Positions 8,328-17,260 of a DNA stretch of 64,000 bases are shown piece by piece. Each line of letters opens with the position of its first letter. The first letter of the stretch is position 1. Made by a program: the position numbers and the translations under genes. The stretch spans positions 1,956,001-2,020,000 of the forward strand of contig NZ_CP028843.1 in the NCBI RefSeq assembly GCF_003058325.1. Direction: 5' to 3'. The DNA comes from Methylobacterium currus (GTDB lineage: Bacteria > Pseudomonadota > Alphaproteobacteria > Rhizobiales > Beijerinckiaceae). The notes under the pieces are model-generated. The model saw nothing but the letters and a program-made list of their open reading frames with translations. It was not told the DNA's origin and searched no databases.

Positions 8328-9365
8328 TCAGCCGACGAAGATGAGGCGTTTGCCGCGATTCTCGCCGCGGTAGAGCGAGGCGATCGCGCCGGGGGCGGTC
8401 TCGATGCCCTCGGAGATGTCCTCGTCGAGGGTGATGCGGCCTTGGCCGTACCACTCCGCCAGCTCCGCCACCGCCTCCTCGAACCGGGCCTTGTGGTCGA
8501 GGACCACGAAACCGCTCCAGACGAGGCGCCGGGTCAGGATCTCGCGCTCGACGCGGGGCCCGGTCGGCGTCTCGGTCCAGCTCGCGACCGAGGCGGTGCC
8601 GCACTGGACGATCCGACCGCCGACCGCCATCCGGCGGATCGCCGCGTCGAGAATCGGGCCGCCGACATTGTCGAAATAGACGTCGACGCCGTCCGGTGCC
8701 TCCCGGGCAAGCGCGGCGGCCCAGTCCTCCGTGCGGTAGTTGTAGGCGGCCGCATACCCGAACGCCTCGCGGCAGCGGGCGACCTTGGCCTCATTGCCGG
8801 TGAGCCCGATCGGGCGGCAGCCGAGGTTGCGGGCGATCTGGCCGACGAGGCTGCCGACGGCGCCGGCGGCGGTCGAGACCATCACCGTCTCTCCGGATCG
8901 CGGCCGGCCGAGCACGATCAGCCCCAGATAGGCGGTGAGCCCGTTGAGGCCGAGCAGGCCCGCATGAGCCGAGAGCGGCACCGCCTCGGCACAGCGCCGG
9001 AAGATCGCCGAGACCGGCACGGCGGCGTAATCCTGCCAGCCGAACCAGCCGTACAGGATCTCGCCTTCGGCGACGCCGGGGCTGTTCGAGCGCACCACGA
9101 TCCCGACCGCCAGCGCCCGCATCGGCCCGCCGAGGGGCACGGGCTGCGAATAGTTGGCCTCCGCGCTGGCCCAGCCGCGCTGAGCCGGATCGACCGAGAG
9201 ATAGAGGTTGCGCACCAGGATCTCGCCCGGACCCGGCTCGGGCACCGGGACGGCGTCGAGGCTGAAATCGTCGGGTTGCGGGATGCCGGTCGGTCGGCGG
9301 GCGAGCAGGACCCGCCGGTTGCGCGCGGGCAGGGTGTAGGCGGGAATGTCGGTCGGTCCGGTCAA
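8328..9365 (-). CDS. NADP-dependent MDR oxidoreductase (zinc-independent, alkenal/prostaglandin reductase type)
   Basis: The 345-residue product resembles the leukotriene B4 dehydrogenase/YncB branch of the medium-chain dehydrogenase/reductase superfamily: an early NRRVLLARRPTGIP, LSVDPAQRGW, the nucleotide-binding STAAGAVGSLVGQIA, and YFDNVGG. There are no zinc-ligand cysteines, as expected for this branch, which reduces C=C bonds of enones with NADPH. I chose the TTG at 9365-9363 because it lies eight bases after a strong aggaggag site; the next upstream ATG (9389) adds eight residues and has a poorer site. The gene converges on the M29 gene with seven bases between stops. Confidence 0.85.
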   Translation of the reverse strand: MTGPTDIPAYTLPARNRRVLLARRPTGIPQPDDFSLDAVPVPEPGPGEILVRNLYLSVDPAQRGWASAEANYSQPVPLGGPMRALAVGIVVRSNSPGVAEGEILYGWFGWQDYAAVPVSAIFRRCAEAVPLSAHAGLLGLNGLTAYLGLIVLGRPRSGETVMVSTAAGAVGSLVGQIARNLGCRPIGLTGNEAKVARCREAFGYAAAYNYRTEDWAAALAREAPDGVDVYFDNVGGPILDAAIRRMAVGGRIVQCGTASVASWTETPTGPRVEREILTRRLVWSGFVVLDHKARFEEAVAELAEWYGQGRITLDEDISEGIETAPGAIASLYRGENRGKRLIFVG

Positions 9366-9474
9366 GCGCGTCTCCTCCTGGCGGCGCATTCTTCCGGCGC
9401 CGCTCCATCCCATTCGCGACCTCACCCTGAGGCGGTGAACGGGATCGACTCTGTCATCGAGGTCGAACAGACTC

Positions 9475-10224
9475 TCACAAGCCCGGTCCCTTGGCAGCCC
9501 CGAGGATCCGCCCCGGCCCGTTATTCTCGGCCTGGAGCACCACGACGTAGGAATCGGCATCGGCGACCGCCAGCGCGGCACGGGGCACCTCGTAATGGGC
9601 CGACGCGCCGCGCCAGGAGCCGACATGGTGCATGCCCCGCACCACGTTGCGGTAGGTGACGGTGCGGCCGCGATTCTCGCCGCGCCCGATCGCGACCTCG
9701 CGGGTGCGGGCGACCGGCAGCAGCCAGACTTCGGCGGTGCGGCCGGCCTCGCGGCCTGCGCCGACCTCGATCACGATCCGGTCCTGGGCGGCCTCGCTAT
9801 GGATCGGCACCGGCAGGCTCGCCGCGGTGCCGGGATCGCGGATGCTGCGCTCCAGAGCCGCCCGGTCGGAGCCGACCACCGTCGCGGCGCCGTTCACCAC
9901 CGCCTGCGGGGTGAAGACCTGCCGGTCTCCGCGCATGCCCGCATAGGCGCGCTGGCGCGCGGTGAACGAGGTGCTGGCCAGCGTGTCCTTCCAGCCGAGA
10001 TAGTCCCAGTAGGTCACCGGCAGGGTCAGGGCGATCACGCCCGGATCGCGCGCCAGCTCGTTCACCAGGCGGTCCGCCGGCGGGCAGGCGGAGCAGCCCT
10101 GGCTCGTGAACAGCTCGACCACCGCCCGCGGCGAAGCCTCCTCGGCACGCGCCGCCGGGCCGAGAAGGCCGAGGCAGGCCGGGACCAGGCCGGCGAGCAG
10201 GCGGTGGGAGGGGGCACGCATCAT
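9475..10224 (-). CDS. DUF1223 secreted thioredoxin-like protein
   Basis: A 249-residue protein with a signal peptide (hydrophobic LLAGLVPACLGLLGPAARA, cleavage probably after ARA near residue 27). The mature part opens with VVELFTSQGCSACPPADRLV, the CxxC thioredoxin-like motif of the DUF1223 family (Cys about 44 and 47), and continues with YWDYLGWKD and FTPQAVVNG, both typical of the family. It should be periplasmic or exported. The CxxC suggests redox or disulfide chemistry, but the family's biochemical role is not settled. It is followed, after 109 bases, by the MDR oxidoreductase in the same direction. Confidence 0.85.
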   Translation of the reverse strand: MMRAPSHRLLAGLVPACLGLLGPAARAEEASPRAVVELFTSQGCSACPPADRLVNELARDPGVIALTLPVTYWDYLGWKDTLASTSFTARQRAYAGMRGDRQVFTPQAVVNGAATVVGSDRAALERSIRDPGTAASLPVPIHSEAAQDRIVIEVGAGREAGRTAEVWLLPVARTREVAIGRGENRGRTVTYRNVVRGMHHVGSWRGASAHYEVPRAALAVADADSYVVVLQAENNGPGRILGAAKGPGL

Positions 10225-10264
10225 GCGTCATCAACACCCGGGCGGCGGGCGGAGAGAAGTCACG

Positions 10265-11326
10265 TTAGCTTGAGGCCTGGGACTGCGGGAGGGGGGTGGC
10301 GGGTGCCGGGGCGGCCGCACGGGGCAGCATCGCCGGGCGCCAGCGCCGGTGCATCCACAGCCACTGCTCGGGCTGCTCGCGCACCCACCCGGCGATCACG
10401 TCGCTCATCGCCTGCATGGCACCCCGCACGTCGACCGCCCCGCTCGCGTCCCGCGGCAGGTCGAGGGCGGGGGTCAGCTCCAGGCGGAACCGGTCGCCCG
10501 GCAGCCGGATCACCCGGACCCCGTGGACCGGGCAATCGTAGTGCCGGGCGAGCTTGGCCAGCAGCGGGTTGACGAGGGCCGGATGCCCGAGGAAATCCAC
10601 CACCACGCCGCGGGTGAAGTGCTGGTCGACCAGCATGCCGAGATGGCCGCCGCGCTCCACCACCCCCTGCATCGCGAAGGCGGCGCCCGGCCCGGCCGCG
10701 GTCAGGCCGCCCATCGTGGCGCGGCGCACCTCCTGCACCAGCTGGGCCGCGGCCGGGCTGTTCGGCGGGCGGAAGACCGCGCTCGCCTCCAGGCCGAAGC
10801 GGGCGGCGCAGATCGCCGGCAGCTCCCAATTGCCGAGATGGGCCGAGAAGATCAGCCCCGGCTTGCCGTCGTCGCGCAAACCGAAGAAATGCTCGATGCC
10901 CTCGACCTCGATCCGTCCCGGCGTCGTGGCGGAGGGATCGTAGTCGAAGATCTCGGCGAGATGGGCGTACTCGGCCCCGGTGCGGCCGAGATTGTCCCAG
11001 GACCCGAGCGCGATGGCGGCGATCTCGGTCTCGCTCTTCTCCGGGAACGATTGGCGCAGGTTCTTGAGCGCCGTGCGGTGCGAGGGCAGCCGGGGCCCGA
11101 TCGCCCGGGCGATCGCCGCCCCCGCCGCCGCGGCACGGGCCGGGCCGAGCCGGCGGGCCAGCCCGAACAGGGCGCGCACCAGGAAGACCATCGGCAGGCC
11201 GGCGAGGCGGGACAGGGCGCGGTAGAGCCTCAGCTTCAGGCGCAGCACGACGATCTCACGAAGCATTCCGGGGCAGGAGGACGACGGCAAACAGGCGGAA
11301 TCGCGCAGGATCGTCGCGCCCTGCAC
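10265..11326 (-). CDS. lpxXL: Lipid A acyltransferase, LpxXL/HtrB family
   Basis: A 353-residue acyltransferase of the lauroyl/myristoyl (LpxL/HtrB) family with an N-terminal membrane segment and the catalytic HxxxxE box in SAHLGNWELP (His163, Glu168 from the GTG start). It would transfer an acyl chain from carrier protein to lipid A at the inner-membrane inner face. The GTG at 11326 is preferred for its aggagaagagg upstream site; an ATG at 11266 is the alternative. As the last gene of a minus-strand set beginning with acpXL, and given the rhizobial order acpXL-fabZ-fabF2-fabF1-adh-lpxXL, it is most likely the enzyme that adds the C28-type VLCFA. The symbol rests on both domain and gene order. 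Confidence 0.82.
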   Translation of the reverse strand: MQGATILRDSACLPSSSCPGMLREIVVLRLKLRLYRALSRLAGLPMVFLVRALFGLARRLGPARAAAAGAAIARAIGPRLPSHRTALKNLRQSFPEKSETEIAAIALGSWDNLGRTGAEYAHLAEIFDYDPSATTPGRIEVEGIEHFFGLRDDGKPGLIFSAHLGNWELPAICAARFGLEASAVFRPPNSPAAAQLVQEVRRATMGGLTAAGPGAAFAMQGVVERGGHLGMLVDQHFTRGVVVDFLGHPALVNPLLAKLARHYDCPVHGVRVIRLPGDRFRLELTPALDLPRDASGAVDVRGAMQAMSDVIAGWVREQPEQWLWMHRRWRPAMLPRAAAPAPATPLPQSQASS

Positions 11327-11413
11327 GTCGCCTCTTCTCCTGCCCGACCGGTTTGCGCAAGAGCGCGCGGGTCACGCCCGCGCACTTCTTGCAAGATCGT
11401 GCCGTTCAGGGCG

Positions 11414-12436
11414 TCACAGCGTGACGAGGATCTTGCCGAACACCTTGCGCGACTCGAGCCGCTCCAAGCCTTGCGCGAAATCGGCCAGCGGCAGCACGGT
11501 GTCGATCACCGGGTTCATCCCATCCGCCATCTTGGCGAGCGCGTCGCGGATGTTGGCGATGCGGCAGCCGAACGAGCCGGTGATGCGGTATTGCTGCTGA
11601 AAAAGCTGCATCAGGTTCATGGTGGTGGAGACGCCGGAGGTCGACCCGCAGGTGACGAGGCGCCCGCCGCGCTTCAGGCAGAGCAGCGAGCCGTTCCAGG
11701 TCTCGGGCCCGACATGCTCGAAGACGACGTCGACGCCCTTGCGCTTCGTCGCCTTGCGCACCTCGCCCTCGAAGCGCTCCGTGCGGTAGTTGATGACGTG
11801 GTCGGCCCCGAGGGCCTTCGCCTTCTCGCCCTTGGCGTCGTCGCCCACGGTGGTGAACACCGTGCAGCCGATCGCCTTCGCCATCTTGATCGCGGTCGTG
11901 CCGATGCCCGAGCCGCCGGCATGGACCAGGATGGTCTCGCCGGGCTCGAGCTTCGCGTTGTCGAACAGCATGTGCTGCACCGTGCCGAAGGCGACCGGCG
12001 CGCAGGCCGCATCGGTGAAGCTCACGGCGTCGGGCACCCGCACGACGAGGCGCGCCGGCAGGTTGACGCAATCGCGGGCGAAGCCGTCGACGTGGAAGCC
12101 GAGCACCCCGCCGACCTCCTCGCAGAGGTTGTCGCGGCCCTCGCGGCAGGCGCGGCACCGGCCGCAGGTGAGCGCGCCGTAGGGCGCCACCTTGTCGCCG
12201 ACGCTCAAGCCCTCGACGCCCTCGCCGAGCGCGGCGATCTCGCCGGCGGCCTCGGCCCCGACGGTGAGCGGCAGCTTGCGCTTGGCGAAGGCCATGCCGC
12301 GAAAGCCCCACACGTCGATGAAGTTGAGGCCCACGGCGCGCACCCGGATCTGCACCTCGCCGGGGCCGGGGGGATCGAGGTCCGGGACCTCGATCAGGCG
12401 CAGGTCGCGGTCGCCGAAAAGCTGGAGGGCTTTCAT
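11414..12436 (-). CDS. Zinc-binding MDR dehydrogenase of the VLCFA locus
   Basis: This 340-residue medium-chain dehydrogenase has the structural-zinc cysteine cluster CGRCRACREGRDNLC (Cys91, 94, 97, 105) and the nucleotide-binding HAGGSGIGTTAIK. Catalytic-zinc ligands usual in alcohol dehydrogenases are not seen; the corresponding stretch is GLNFIDVWGF, closer to quinone oxidoreductases and enoyl reductases. A dehydrogenase at the same place is part of the rhizobial acpXL locus, where it is required for or linked to VLCFA synthesis. A reasonable inference is an enoyl-thioester reduction in chain extension. It is separated from the SH3 gene upstream by a 160-base palindromic repeat, which may split the operon. 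Confidence 0.85.
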   Translation of the reverse strand: MKALQLFGDRDLRLIEVPDLDPPGPGEVQIRVRAVGLNFIDVWGFRGMAFAKRKLPLTVGAEAAGEIAALGEGVEGLSVGDKVAPYGALTCGRCRACREGRDNLCEEVGGVLGFHVDGFARDCVNLPARLVVRVPDAVSFTDAACAPVAFGTVQHMLFDNAKLEPGETILVHAGGSGIGTTAIKMAKAIGCTVFTTVGDDAKGEKAKALGADHVINYRTERFEGEVRKATKRKGVDVVFEHVGPETWNGSLLCLKRGGRLVTCGSTSGVSTTMNLMQLFQQQYRITGSFGCRIANIRDALAKMADGMNPVIDTVLPLADFAQGLERLESRKVFGKILVTL

Positions 12437-12516
12437 CAGGGTCCTATCGTGTCTCGCGGGACGGTCTCGCGCACTCGACCCGCGGCGCAGGCGCGATGGT
12501 CCAAGGCTGTCGCGGT

Positions 12517-12678
12517 CCCCCCTCTCCCGTGTGGGAGAGGGGTCAGGGGTGAAGGCGGCTCGGGTTCAGAACACACACCAAGCGTCGAGCTGCGCAGCTC
12601 GACGGTCCAGGGTCATTGCGGAAGCCGAGCCACCCTCACCCCTACCCCTCTCCCGCACGGGAGAGGCGATCCCGCGCC
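12517..12678. repeat. Palindromic intergenic repeat, family 1 (copy A)
   Basis: The 292 bases between two minus-strand genes of the VLCFA locus are mostly filled by an imperfect inverted repeat. Arms begin with CCCCTCTCCCGTGTGGGAG and end with CTCCCGCACGGGAGAGGCG. The centre holds a perfect 20-base palindrome, GTCGAGCTGCGCAGCTCGAC (12584-12603). The same plan occurs at 52990-53175 and 57151-57339. It has no coding potential and would form a long hairpin in RNA or single-stranded DNA. Confidence 0.8.
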
Positions 12679-12728
12679 AATGTCTCGAACGGGACTTAGA
12701 CCGACGGAACCAAGACGACAACGCCGCC

Positions 12729-13031
12729 TCATTCCGGCGTCAGGTACCGCCGCCGCGCCCAGCCGACGATCGGGCCGAGCTTCACCCGGCACCAGGTCAG
12801 CCCGCTCGGGGTGTCGTTGGTGCAGCCGAAGCCGCGCAAGCGGCCCCGGGACGGGGCCTGGCCGAGGGCCGGCGAATCGGCGTCCGGCGCCTCGCGGATG
12901 CTGAGCGTGTCGCCCGGGGGCAGCCCCTCGACCCGGAAGAACTCGAGTCTCCCGAAATCCTGCGCCTGGACCGACGCCGGAACGAGGAGGAAGGCCGCCG
13001 CCGCGGCGGCGCGCGCGAGAGGGTGCCGCAT
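12729..13031 (-). CDS. Small secreted SH3-like domain protein
   Basis: A 100-residue protein with a signal peptide (Arg-rich start, then AAAAAAFLLVPASVQAQ, cleavage likely after residue 23). The mature part has the bacterial SH3 look: LSIREAPDADSPALGQ, then a Cys pair (FGCTN and TWCRVK) and GWARRRYLTPE at the end, matching small periplasmic SH3 proteins common in Methylobacterium-like genomes. The ATG at 13031 is the first start that gives a signal peptide. It lies 11 bases after the reductase gene stop, so it is probably in the acpXL operon; a link to envelope biogenesis is plausible but unproven. Confidence 0.75.
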   Translation of the reverse strand: MRHPLARAAAAAAFLLVPASVQAQDFGRLEFFRVEGLPPGDTLSIREAPDADSPALGQAPSRGRLRGFGCTNDTPSGLTWCRVKLGPIVGWARRRYLTPE

Positions 13032-13042
13032 GGTCCGTTTCG

Positions 13043-13825
13043 TCAGCTGCGGTGGATGCCCATCATCGCGGTGAGCCCGCCATCCACCGGCAGCACCGCG
13101 CCGGTGATGTAGCCCGCCCCGGGGCTCAGCAGGAATGCGACCAGATCGGCCACCTCCGCCGGTGCGGCGAAGCGCCCGGCCGGGATCTGCTTCTCCATCC
13201 CGGCGCGATGGGCGGCGTAGGGCGCCATCATGTCGGTGTCGATGAAGCCGGGCGCCACCACGTTGACGGTCACGCCGCGCCGCGCCGATTCGATCGCCAG
13301 CGTCCGGCAATAGGCGATGAGCGCGCCCTTGGTGGCGGCGTAGGCCGCGTTGCCCGGATTGGCCCGGAGTGCCGCCACCGAGCCGATCGCCACGATGCGC
13401 CCGGCCTTGGCCCGGGTCATCGGCCGCACCAGGGCCTTGGCGAGGCGGGTGAGCGACCAGAAATTGACCTGCATCGCCGCCTCGGCGCGGTCCTGGTCGA
13501 GCACCGCCGCGAGGCTGTCGCAGGGCTGGCCGGCATTGTGGACGAGGCCGAAGAGCGCCTCGCCCTCCATCACGGCGCAGAAATCGTCGAGCGCCGCCTT
13601 GTCGGCGAGGTCGAGCGGGTGGGGCCGCATCCGCTGCGCGGGATGGAGGGCGGTCAGCTCCAGCGCCAGCGCCTCGGCCGCCTCCCGCGAGCCCCGATAG
13701 GTGAAGTCGACGTCGTGGCCCGAGGCCGCGAGCGCCCGGACGATCTCGGCGCCGAGGCCCCGCCCGCCCCCGGTGACAAGGACGCGCCGGTTGTGCGACG
13801 TCGTGCCCATGCCTTGCGTGCTCAT
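13043..13825 (-). CDS. 3-oxoacyl-ACP reductase-like short-chain dehydrogenase
   Basis: A 260-residue short-chain dehydrogenase with the cofactor motif [19 protein letters not shown] at about residue 95, the Ser-Tyr-Lys catalytic set (IGSVAAL then [10 protein letters not shown]) and the FabG-like ending [16 protein letters not shown]. It should reduce 3-oxoacyl thioesters with NADPH. The ATG at 13825 overlaps the stop of the preceding ketosynthase gene (ATGA), pointing to coupled translation; a second ATG 15 bases later (MGTTSHN) is possible. It is probably the dedicated reductase for VLCFA elongation. The rhizobial acpXL loci I know of rely on other reductases, so this is a local addition. 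Confidence 0.87.
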   Translation of the reverse strand: MSTQGMGTTSHNRRVLVTGGGRGLGAEIVRALAASGHDVDFTYRGSREAAEALALELTALHPAQRMRPHPLDLADKAALDDFCAVMEGEALFGLVHNAGQPCDSLAAVLDQDRAEAAMQVNFWSLTRLAKALVRPMTRAKAGRIVAIGSVAALRANPGNAAYAATKGALIAYCRTLAIESARRGVTVNVVAPGFIDTDMMAPYAAHRAGMEKQIPAGRFAAPAEVADLVAFLLSPGAGYITGAVLPVDGGLTAMMGIHRS

Positions 13826-15093
13826 ACCGGCTCCGCCCCGAACACCAGGCAGGTATTCTGGCCGCCGAAGCCGAAGGAGTTCGACAGGACCGTCGTCACC
13901 GGCACGTCCCGGGCGGTCGTGACCACGTCGAGGGGGATGGCCGGATCGGGCACGGCGTAGTTCAGGGTCGGGGGGACCCGGCCATGCGCGATGGTCAGGA
14001 GCGAGAACGCCGCCTCGACCGCGCCGGCGGCGGTGAGCGTATGGCCGATCATCGACTTGTTGGACGAGATCGGCACGCCGCGCATGCGCTCTCCGAACAC
14101 CGCGAGGCAGCCCATCGCCTCCATCTTGTCGTTCTCCGGCGTGCCGGTGCCGTGGGCGTTCACCGTGTCGATCCGGTCGGGATGCAGGCCGGCATCGTCG
14201 AGGGCCGCCCGGATCGCCGCGACGACCGGCGCGCCGTCGGGGCTCGAACGGGTGCGGTGGAAGCCGTCGCCCTTCTCGCCGCAGCCGAGCACGTAGCCGA
14301 GGATGCGGGCGCCCCGGGCCCGGGCGCGTGCGGCATCCTCGAGCACCAGGGCGGCGGCGCCCTCGCCCATCACGAAGCCGTCGCGGTTCTTGGCGAAGGG
14401 CTTGGAGGCGGCCTCCGGCGGGTCGTTCTGGGTCGAGAGGGCGGAGAGCAGCGAGAACCGGATCAGCGATTCCGGGTTCACCGAGCCGTCGGTGCCGATG
14501 CAGAGCGCCGCCTCGACTTCTCCGCGCCGGATCGCCTCGACACCGAGCTGGATCGCGGTCGCGCCCGACGAGCAGGCGGTCGAGAGCGAGATCGGCGAGC
14601 CCTTGGTGCCGAAGCGGTCGGCGATGCGGTCGGCCACCGTGCCGAAGATGAACAGGTCGTGCCAGTCGTCGAAACGCCGGCTGCCTGCGGCCCGCAGCAG
14701 GTCGGCATAGGTGACGTCGCCGGTCGTCCCGGCGGCCTCGGCCAGCGCCTGGCGCTGCGGCCACTCGATCTCGACCGGCGGCACCGCCATGAACAGCGCG
14801 CCGGGAAAATCGCCCGAGAGGCCAGCCTGCGCCACCGCCTCATCCGCGGCGGCCTCGGCGAAACGCTGGGAGAGGAGCGGCGCCACCATCGGGTCGGCGG
14901 CGATGAAGTCGACCGTGCCGGCGATGCGGGTGCGCAGGCCCTCGGTCGGGAAGCGGGTGATGGCGTGGATGCCCGAGCGCCCCGCGGTCAGGGCGGCCCA
15001 GTTGTCGGCGACGCCCTGGCCCAGGGAGGTCACCACGCCGATGCCGGTGACCGCCACCAGCGGCCGGCCCATCGCGTCGCGGTCGCGGCTCAT
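13822..15093 (-). CDS. Beta-ketoacyl-ACP synthase, VLCFA type (FabF1XL-like)
   Basis: The 423-residue ketosynthase has the full KAS II catalytic set: [10 protein letters not shown] (Cys174), [11 protein letters not shown] (His314) and [10 protein letters not shown] (His351), with the C-terminal GFGGQN. It would condense malonyl-ACP with the growing acyl chain on AcpXL. It overlaps by four bases with the upstream Cys-less ketosynthase-like gene and the downstream reductase gene. Long insertions such as [15 protein letters not shown] near residue 110-125 distinguish it from housekeeping FabF. It is the only catalytically complete ketosynthase in the locus, so it should carry the condensation activity of the pair. 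Confidence 0.9.
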   Translation of the reverse strand: MSRDRDAMGRPLVAVTGIGVVTSLGQGVADNWAALTAGRSGIHAITRFPTEGLRTRIAGTVDFIAADPMVAPLLSQRFAEAAADEAVAQAGLSGDFPGALFMAVPPVEIEWPQRQALAEAAGTTGDVTYADLLRAAGSRRFDDWHDLFIFGTVADRIADRFGTKGSPISLSTACSSGATAIQLGVEAIRRGEVEAALCIGTDGSVNPESLIRFSLLSALSTQNDPPEAASKPFAKNRDGFVMGEGAAALVLEDAARARARGARILGYVLGCGEKGDGFHRTRSSPDGAPVVAAIRAALDDAGLHPDRIDTVNAHGTGTPENDKMEAMGCLAVFGERMRGVPISSNKSMIGHTLTAAGAVEAAFSLLTIAHGRVPPTLNYAVPDPAIPLDVVTTARDVPVTTVLSNSFGFGGQNTCLVFGAEPV

Positions 15094-16244
15094 CGGCCTT
15101 CCCCTGTGGTGGTGACGCGCAGCACGCCCTCGCCCCGGCGATGGCCGACCGCCGTGACGGCGACCTCGCGGGCTTCGCCCCCCGCCACCAGGGCGGCGGC
15201 GATGGCGGCGCCGAAGGGCGCGGCGGCCTCCAACGTGTGGCCGGTGAGGTCGCCGAGAGCCCGGACCGGCGCCTGCGGCGCGAGGGTCGTCAGGGCGTCC
15301 CGCTCCTCGCCCGTGATGCCGGCGCAGCCGGTGGCGGCCGAGATCACGGCGTCGGGCTCGGCCAGCCCGGCCTTCCGCCAGAGATGCGCCAGGCTGTCCG
15401 TGACGCTGCCGTCGCGGCGCCGGGTGCGGTCGCTCGCCACTGCGTCGAGCCGCGCCAGCGCCCGGGCGCCGCGGCTCTCCGCGTGCTCCTCGGCCTCCAG
15501 CACCAGGAAGGCGGCGCCGGAGCCGAGGATGAAGCCGGGGGCGTCGCCGCGCGCGAAGACCGGGCGGTAATCGGGTTTGCGGAGAAAGCCGCCCATCTCG
15601 TGGATCAGCAGCACGTCGGCCCGCTCGGCGTTGTACGAGCCGCCGACGAGGACGATGTCGAGCTGGCCGGCGGCGATGCGGGCCTGCGCGATGCGCAGCG
15701 CATCCACGCCGCTCGATTCCTCGCCCATGAAGGTGCGCGAGGCGCCGGTGACCCCGTGCACGATGGCGATGTTGCCGGCGAGCAGGTTCGAGAGCTGGGC
15801 GAGGAAGAGCGTCGGCCGCAGGTCGTTCTGCAGGCGCTCGTTGAGGTAGGGGCCGGGATCGGCCGCGTTGCGCAGGCCGGTCAGGATCTGGCCGTCGACC
15901 GCGTAGTCGCGCTCGCCGCCGCCCGCCGCCACCACGAGGTGCATGGCCGCCTTGAGGGCCCCATCCGCCTTGGCGCCGGCCGCGTCGAGGGCGAGGCCGG
16001 CGGCGTAGACGCCGAGGCGCTGCCACGGCTCCATCTGCCGCTGATCGGATTTTTTCGGGATCTGCCCGTCGAGGACCAGAGGGGCGACCGGGTGCACCGG
16101 ATACGGCGCGAAGGTCTCCGCGTCGGTGCGGGGCGCCTTGCCGGCCCGATAGGCCGCGAGATGCGCCTCGACGCCCTCGCCGGCGCAGGAAACGAGCCCC
16201 AGGCCCGTGACCACGACGGGACGGGTTTGGACCGTTCGTGTCAC
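15090..16244 (-). CDS. Ketosynthase-like protein without active-site Cys (FabF2XL-like)
   Basis: A 384-residue beta-ketoacyl synthase homologue. Where active enzymes read ACSSG, this protein reads GEESSG (Glu176 in place of Cys). The HGTGT segment is replaced by AATGCAGITGEE, so that His is lost as well; the last His motif survives as DLTGHTLEAA. The pattern recalls the chain-length-factor subunit of type II polyketide synthases, which has Gln at this site and pairs with an active partner. The partner here is the adjacent complete ketosynthase, overlapping by four bases. The GTG start at 16244 overlaps the FabZ stop. I infer a heterodimer in which this subunit helps set the long chain length. 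Confidence 0.85.
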   Translation of the reverse strand: MTRTVQTRPVVVTGLGLVSCAGEGVEAHLAAYRAGKAPRTDAETFAPYPVHPVAPLVLDGQIPKKSDQRQMEPWQRLGVYAAGLALDAAGAKADGALKAAMHLVVAAGGGERDYAVDGQILTGLRNAADPGPYLNERLQNDLRPTLFLAQLSNLLAGNIAIVHGVTGASRTFMGEESSGVDALRIAQARIAAGQLDIVLVGGSYNAERADVLLIHEMGGFLRKPDYRPVFARGDAPGFILGSGAAFLVLEAEEHAESRGARALARLDAVASDRTRRRDGSVTDSLAHLWRKAGLAEPDAVISAATGCAGITGEERDALTTLAPQAPVRALGDLTGHTLEAAAPFGAAIAAALVAGGEAREVAVTAVGHRRGEGVLRVTTTGEGR

Positions 16245-16705
16245 GATTCCGCTCCGTCGAGGAGGCCGATGCGGGCGGCGCGCTCGCGCATCGGCGCGTC
16301 GAGCCCATCCGGGAACGGCATGGTCTTGAACCGCAATTCGGCGTTGCAGAGCGGCTTGCCCTCGGCCCGGATCGCCGCCTTGGTCACGGCATAGCCCGAG
16401 CCGTCATGCTCCAGGCTCGCCTCGACCTCCAGCACGGCGCCGGGGCCGACGAAGGAGCGGAAGCGCGCCTTGTCGACGCCCATCAGGAACGGCATGTGGC
16501 TGAACGACGCACGGGCCAGCAGCAGGTAGCCCGAGGCCTGCGCCATCGTCTCGGTGAGGAGCACGCCCGGCACCAGCGGGTGGCCGGGGAAATGCCCCTC
16601 GAAGACCGGGCTCGCCATCGGCACGGTGGCGAGCGCCGCGAGGCGCCCGCCTTCGCGGTCGAGGCTCACGACCCGGTCGATCATGTCGAAATATTCGAGG
16701 CGCAT
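16241..16705 (-). CDS. 3-hydroxyacyl-ACP dehydratase, VLCFA type (FabZ-like)
   Basis: A 154-residue hot-dog-fold dehydratase. The FabZ signature is plain: FEGHFPGHPLVPGVLLTETMAQ with catalytic His38 and Glu52. It would remove water from 3-hydroxyacyl-AcpXL during elongation. It lies 25 bases after acpXL and overlaps the next gene by four bases, fitting the rhizobial order acpXL-fabZXL. A housekeeping fabZ is expected elsewhere in the genome beside lpxA/lpxD, so this is a specialised paralogue. Confidence 0.9.
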   Translation of the reverse strand: MRLEYFDMIDRVVSLDREGGRLAALATVPMASPVFEGHFPGHPLVPGVLLTETMAQASGYLLLARASFSHMPFLMGVDKARFRSFVGPGAVLEVEASLEHDGSGYAVTKAAIRAEGKPLCNAELRFKTMPFPDGLDAPMRERAARIGLLDGAES

Positions 16706-16730
16706 CCCCGCGACCGCCTTTAAGTCCGAG

Positions 16731-17018
16731 TTAGACCTTGGCGGCCTTCTCGGCCACCAGGCCGTCGATGCGCTCGCAGAGGTTCTTCAGCACGAAGTAC
16801 TGTTCGGCCGGAACCTTGCCTTCGTTGACCTCCTGGGTCCACTGCTCGAGGGGCAGCTTGATCCCGAAGGTCTTGTCGATCTCGAACGCGATATCGAGGA
16901 AGGCCAGGCTGTCGATGCCCAGATCGTCGATGGCGTGGCTCTCCGGCGTGATCGTCTCGCGCGGGATGTCGGCGACGTCGGCGATGATGGTGGCGACGCG
17001 GTCGAAAGTGTCGGACAT
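16731..17018 (-). CDS. acpXL: Specialised acyl carrier protein AcpXL
   Basis: A 95-residue carrier protein with the phosphopantetheine motif [13 protein letters not shown] (Ser37). The second half, [20 protein letters not shown], is characteristic of AcpXL, the carrier used for the 27-hydroxyoctacosanoate chain of rhizobial lipid A, and is absent from ordinary AcpP. The ATG at 17018 is chosen over upstream in-frame starts because it gives the known family length. It is the first gene of the minus-strand VLCFA set; its promoter should lie in the 242 bases shared with the divergent AI-2E transporter gene. Identification as AcpXL is the key anchor for the whole locus. Confidence 0.93.
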   Translation of the reverse strand: MSDTFDRVATIIADVADIPRETITPESHAIDDLGIDSLAFLDIAFEIDKTFGIKLPLEQWTQEVNEGKVPAEQYFVLKNLCERIDGLVAEKAAKV

Positions 17019-17260
17019 GGACGTGCAGCCGTCTTCCTGCTGAGGTCTGGCTCGAACGGCGCGACCTCCGGGCACCGCCCGCGCCCCGGCCACGAAACCG
17101 CCTACCCGAAAAAGGGTCCACCGGGCCTTGGCCCGGTCGAGGGGCCCGCATACACGAGGGGGGGCGGGCCGGCAACCGCGCGGCGTTTCCGCGAGGGCGC
17201 CGCTGCCCTAGGTCAGGTCGGATGACGCATCCGTGTCGCGGATGCGAGGATGAGTCCGGC

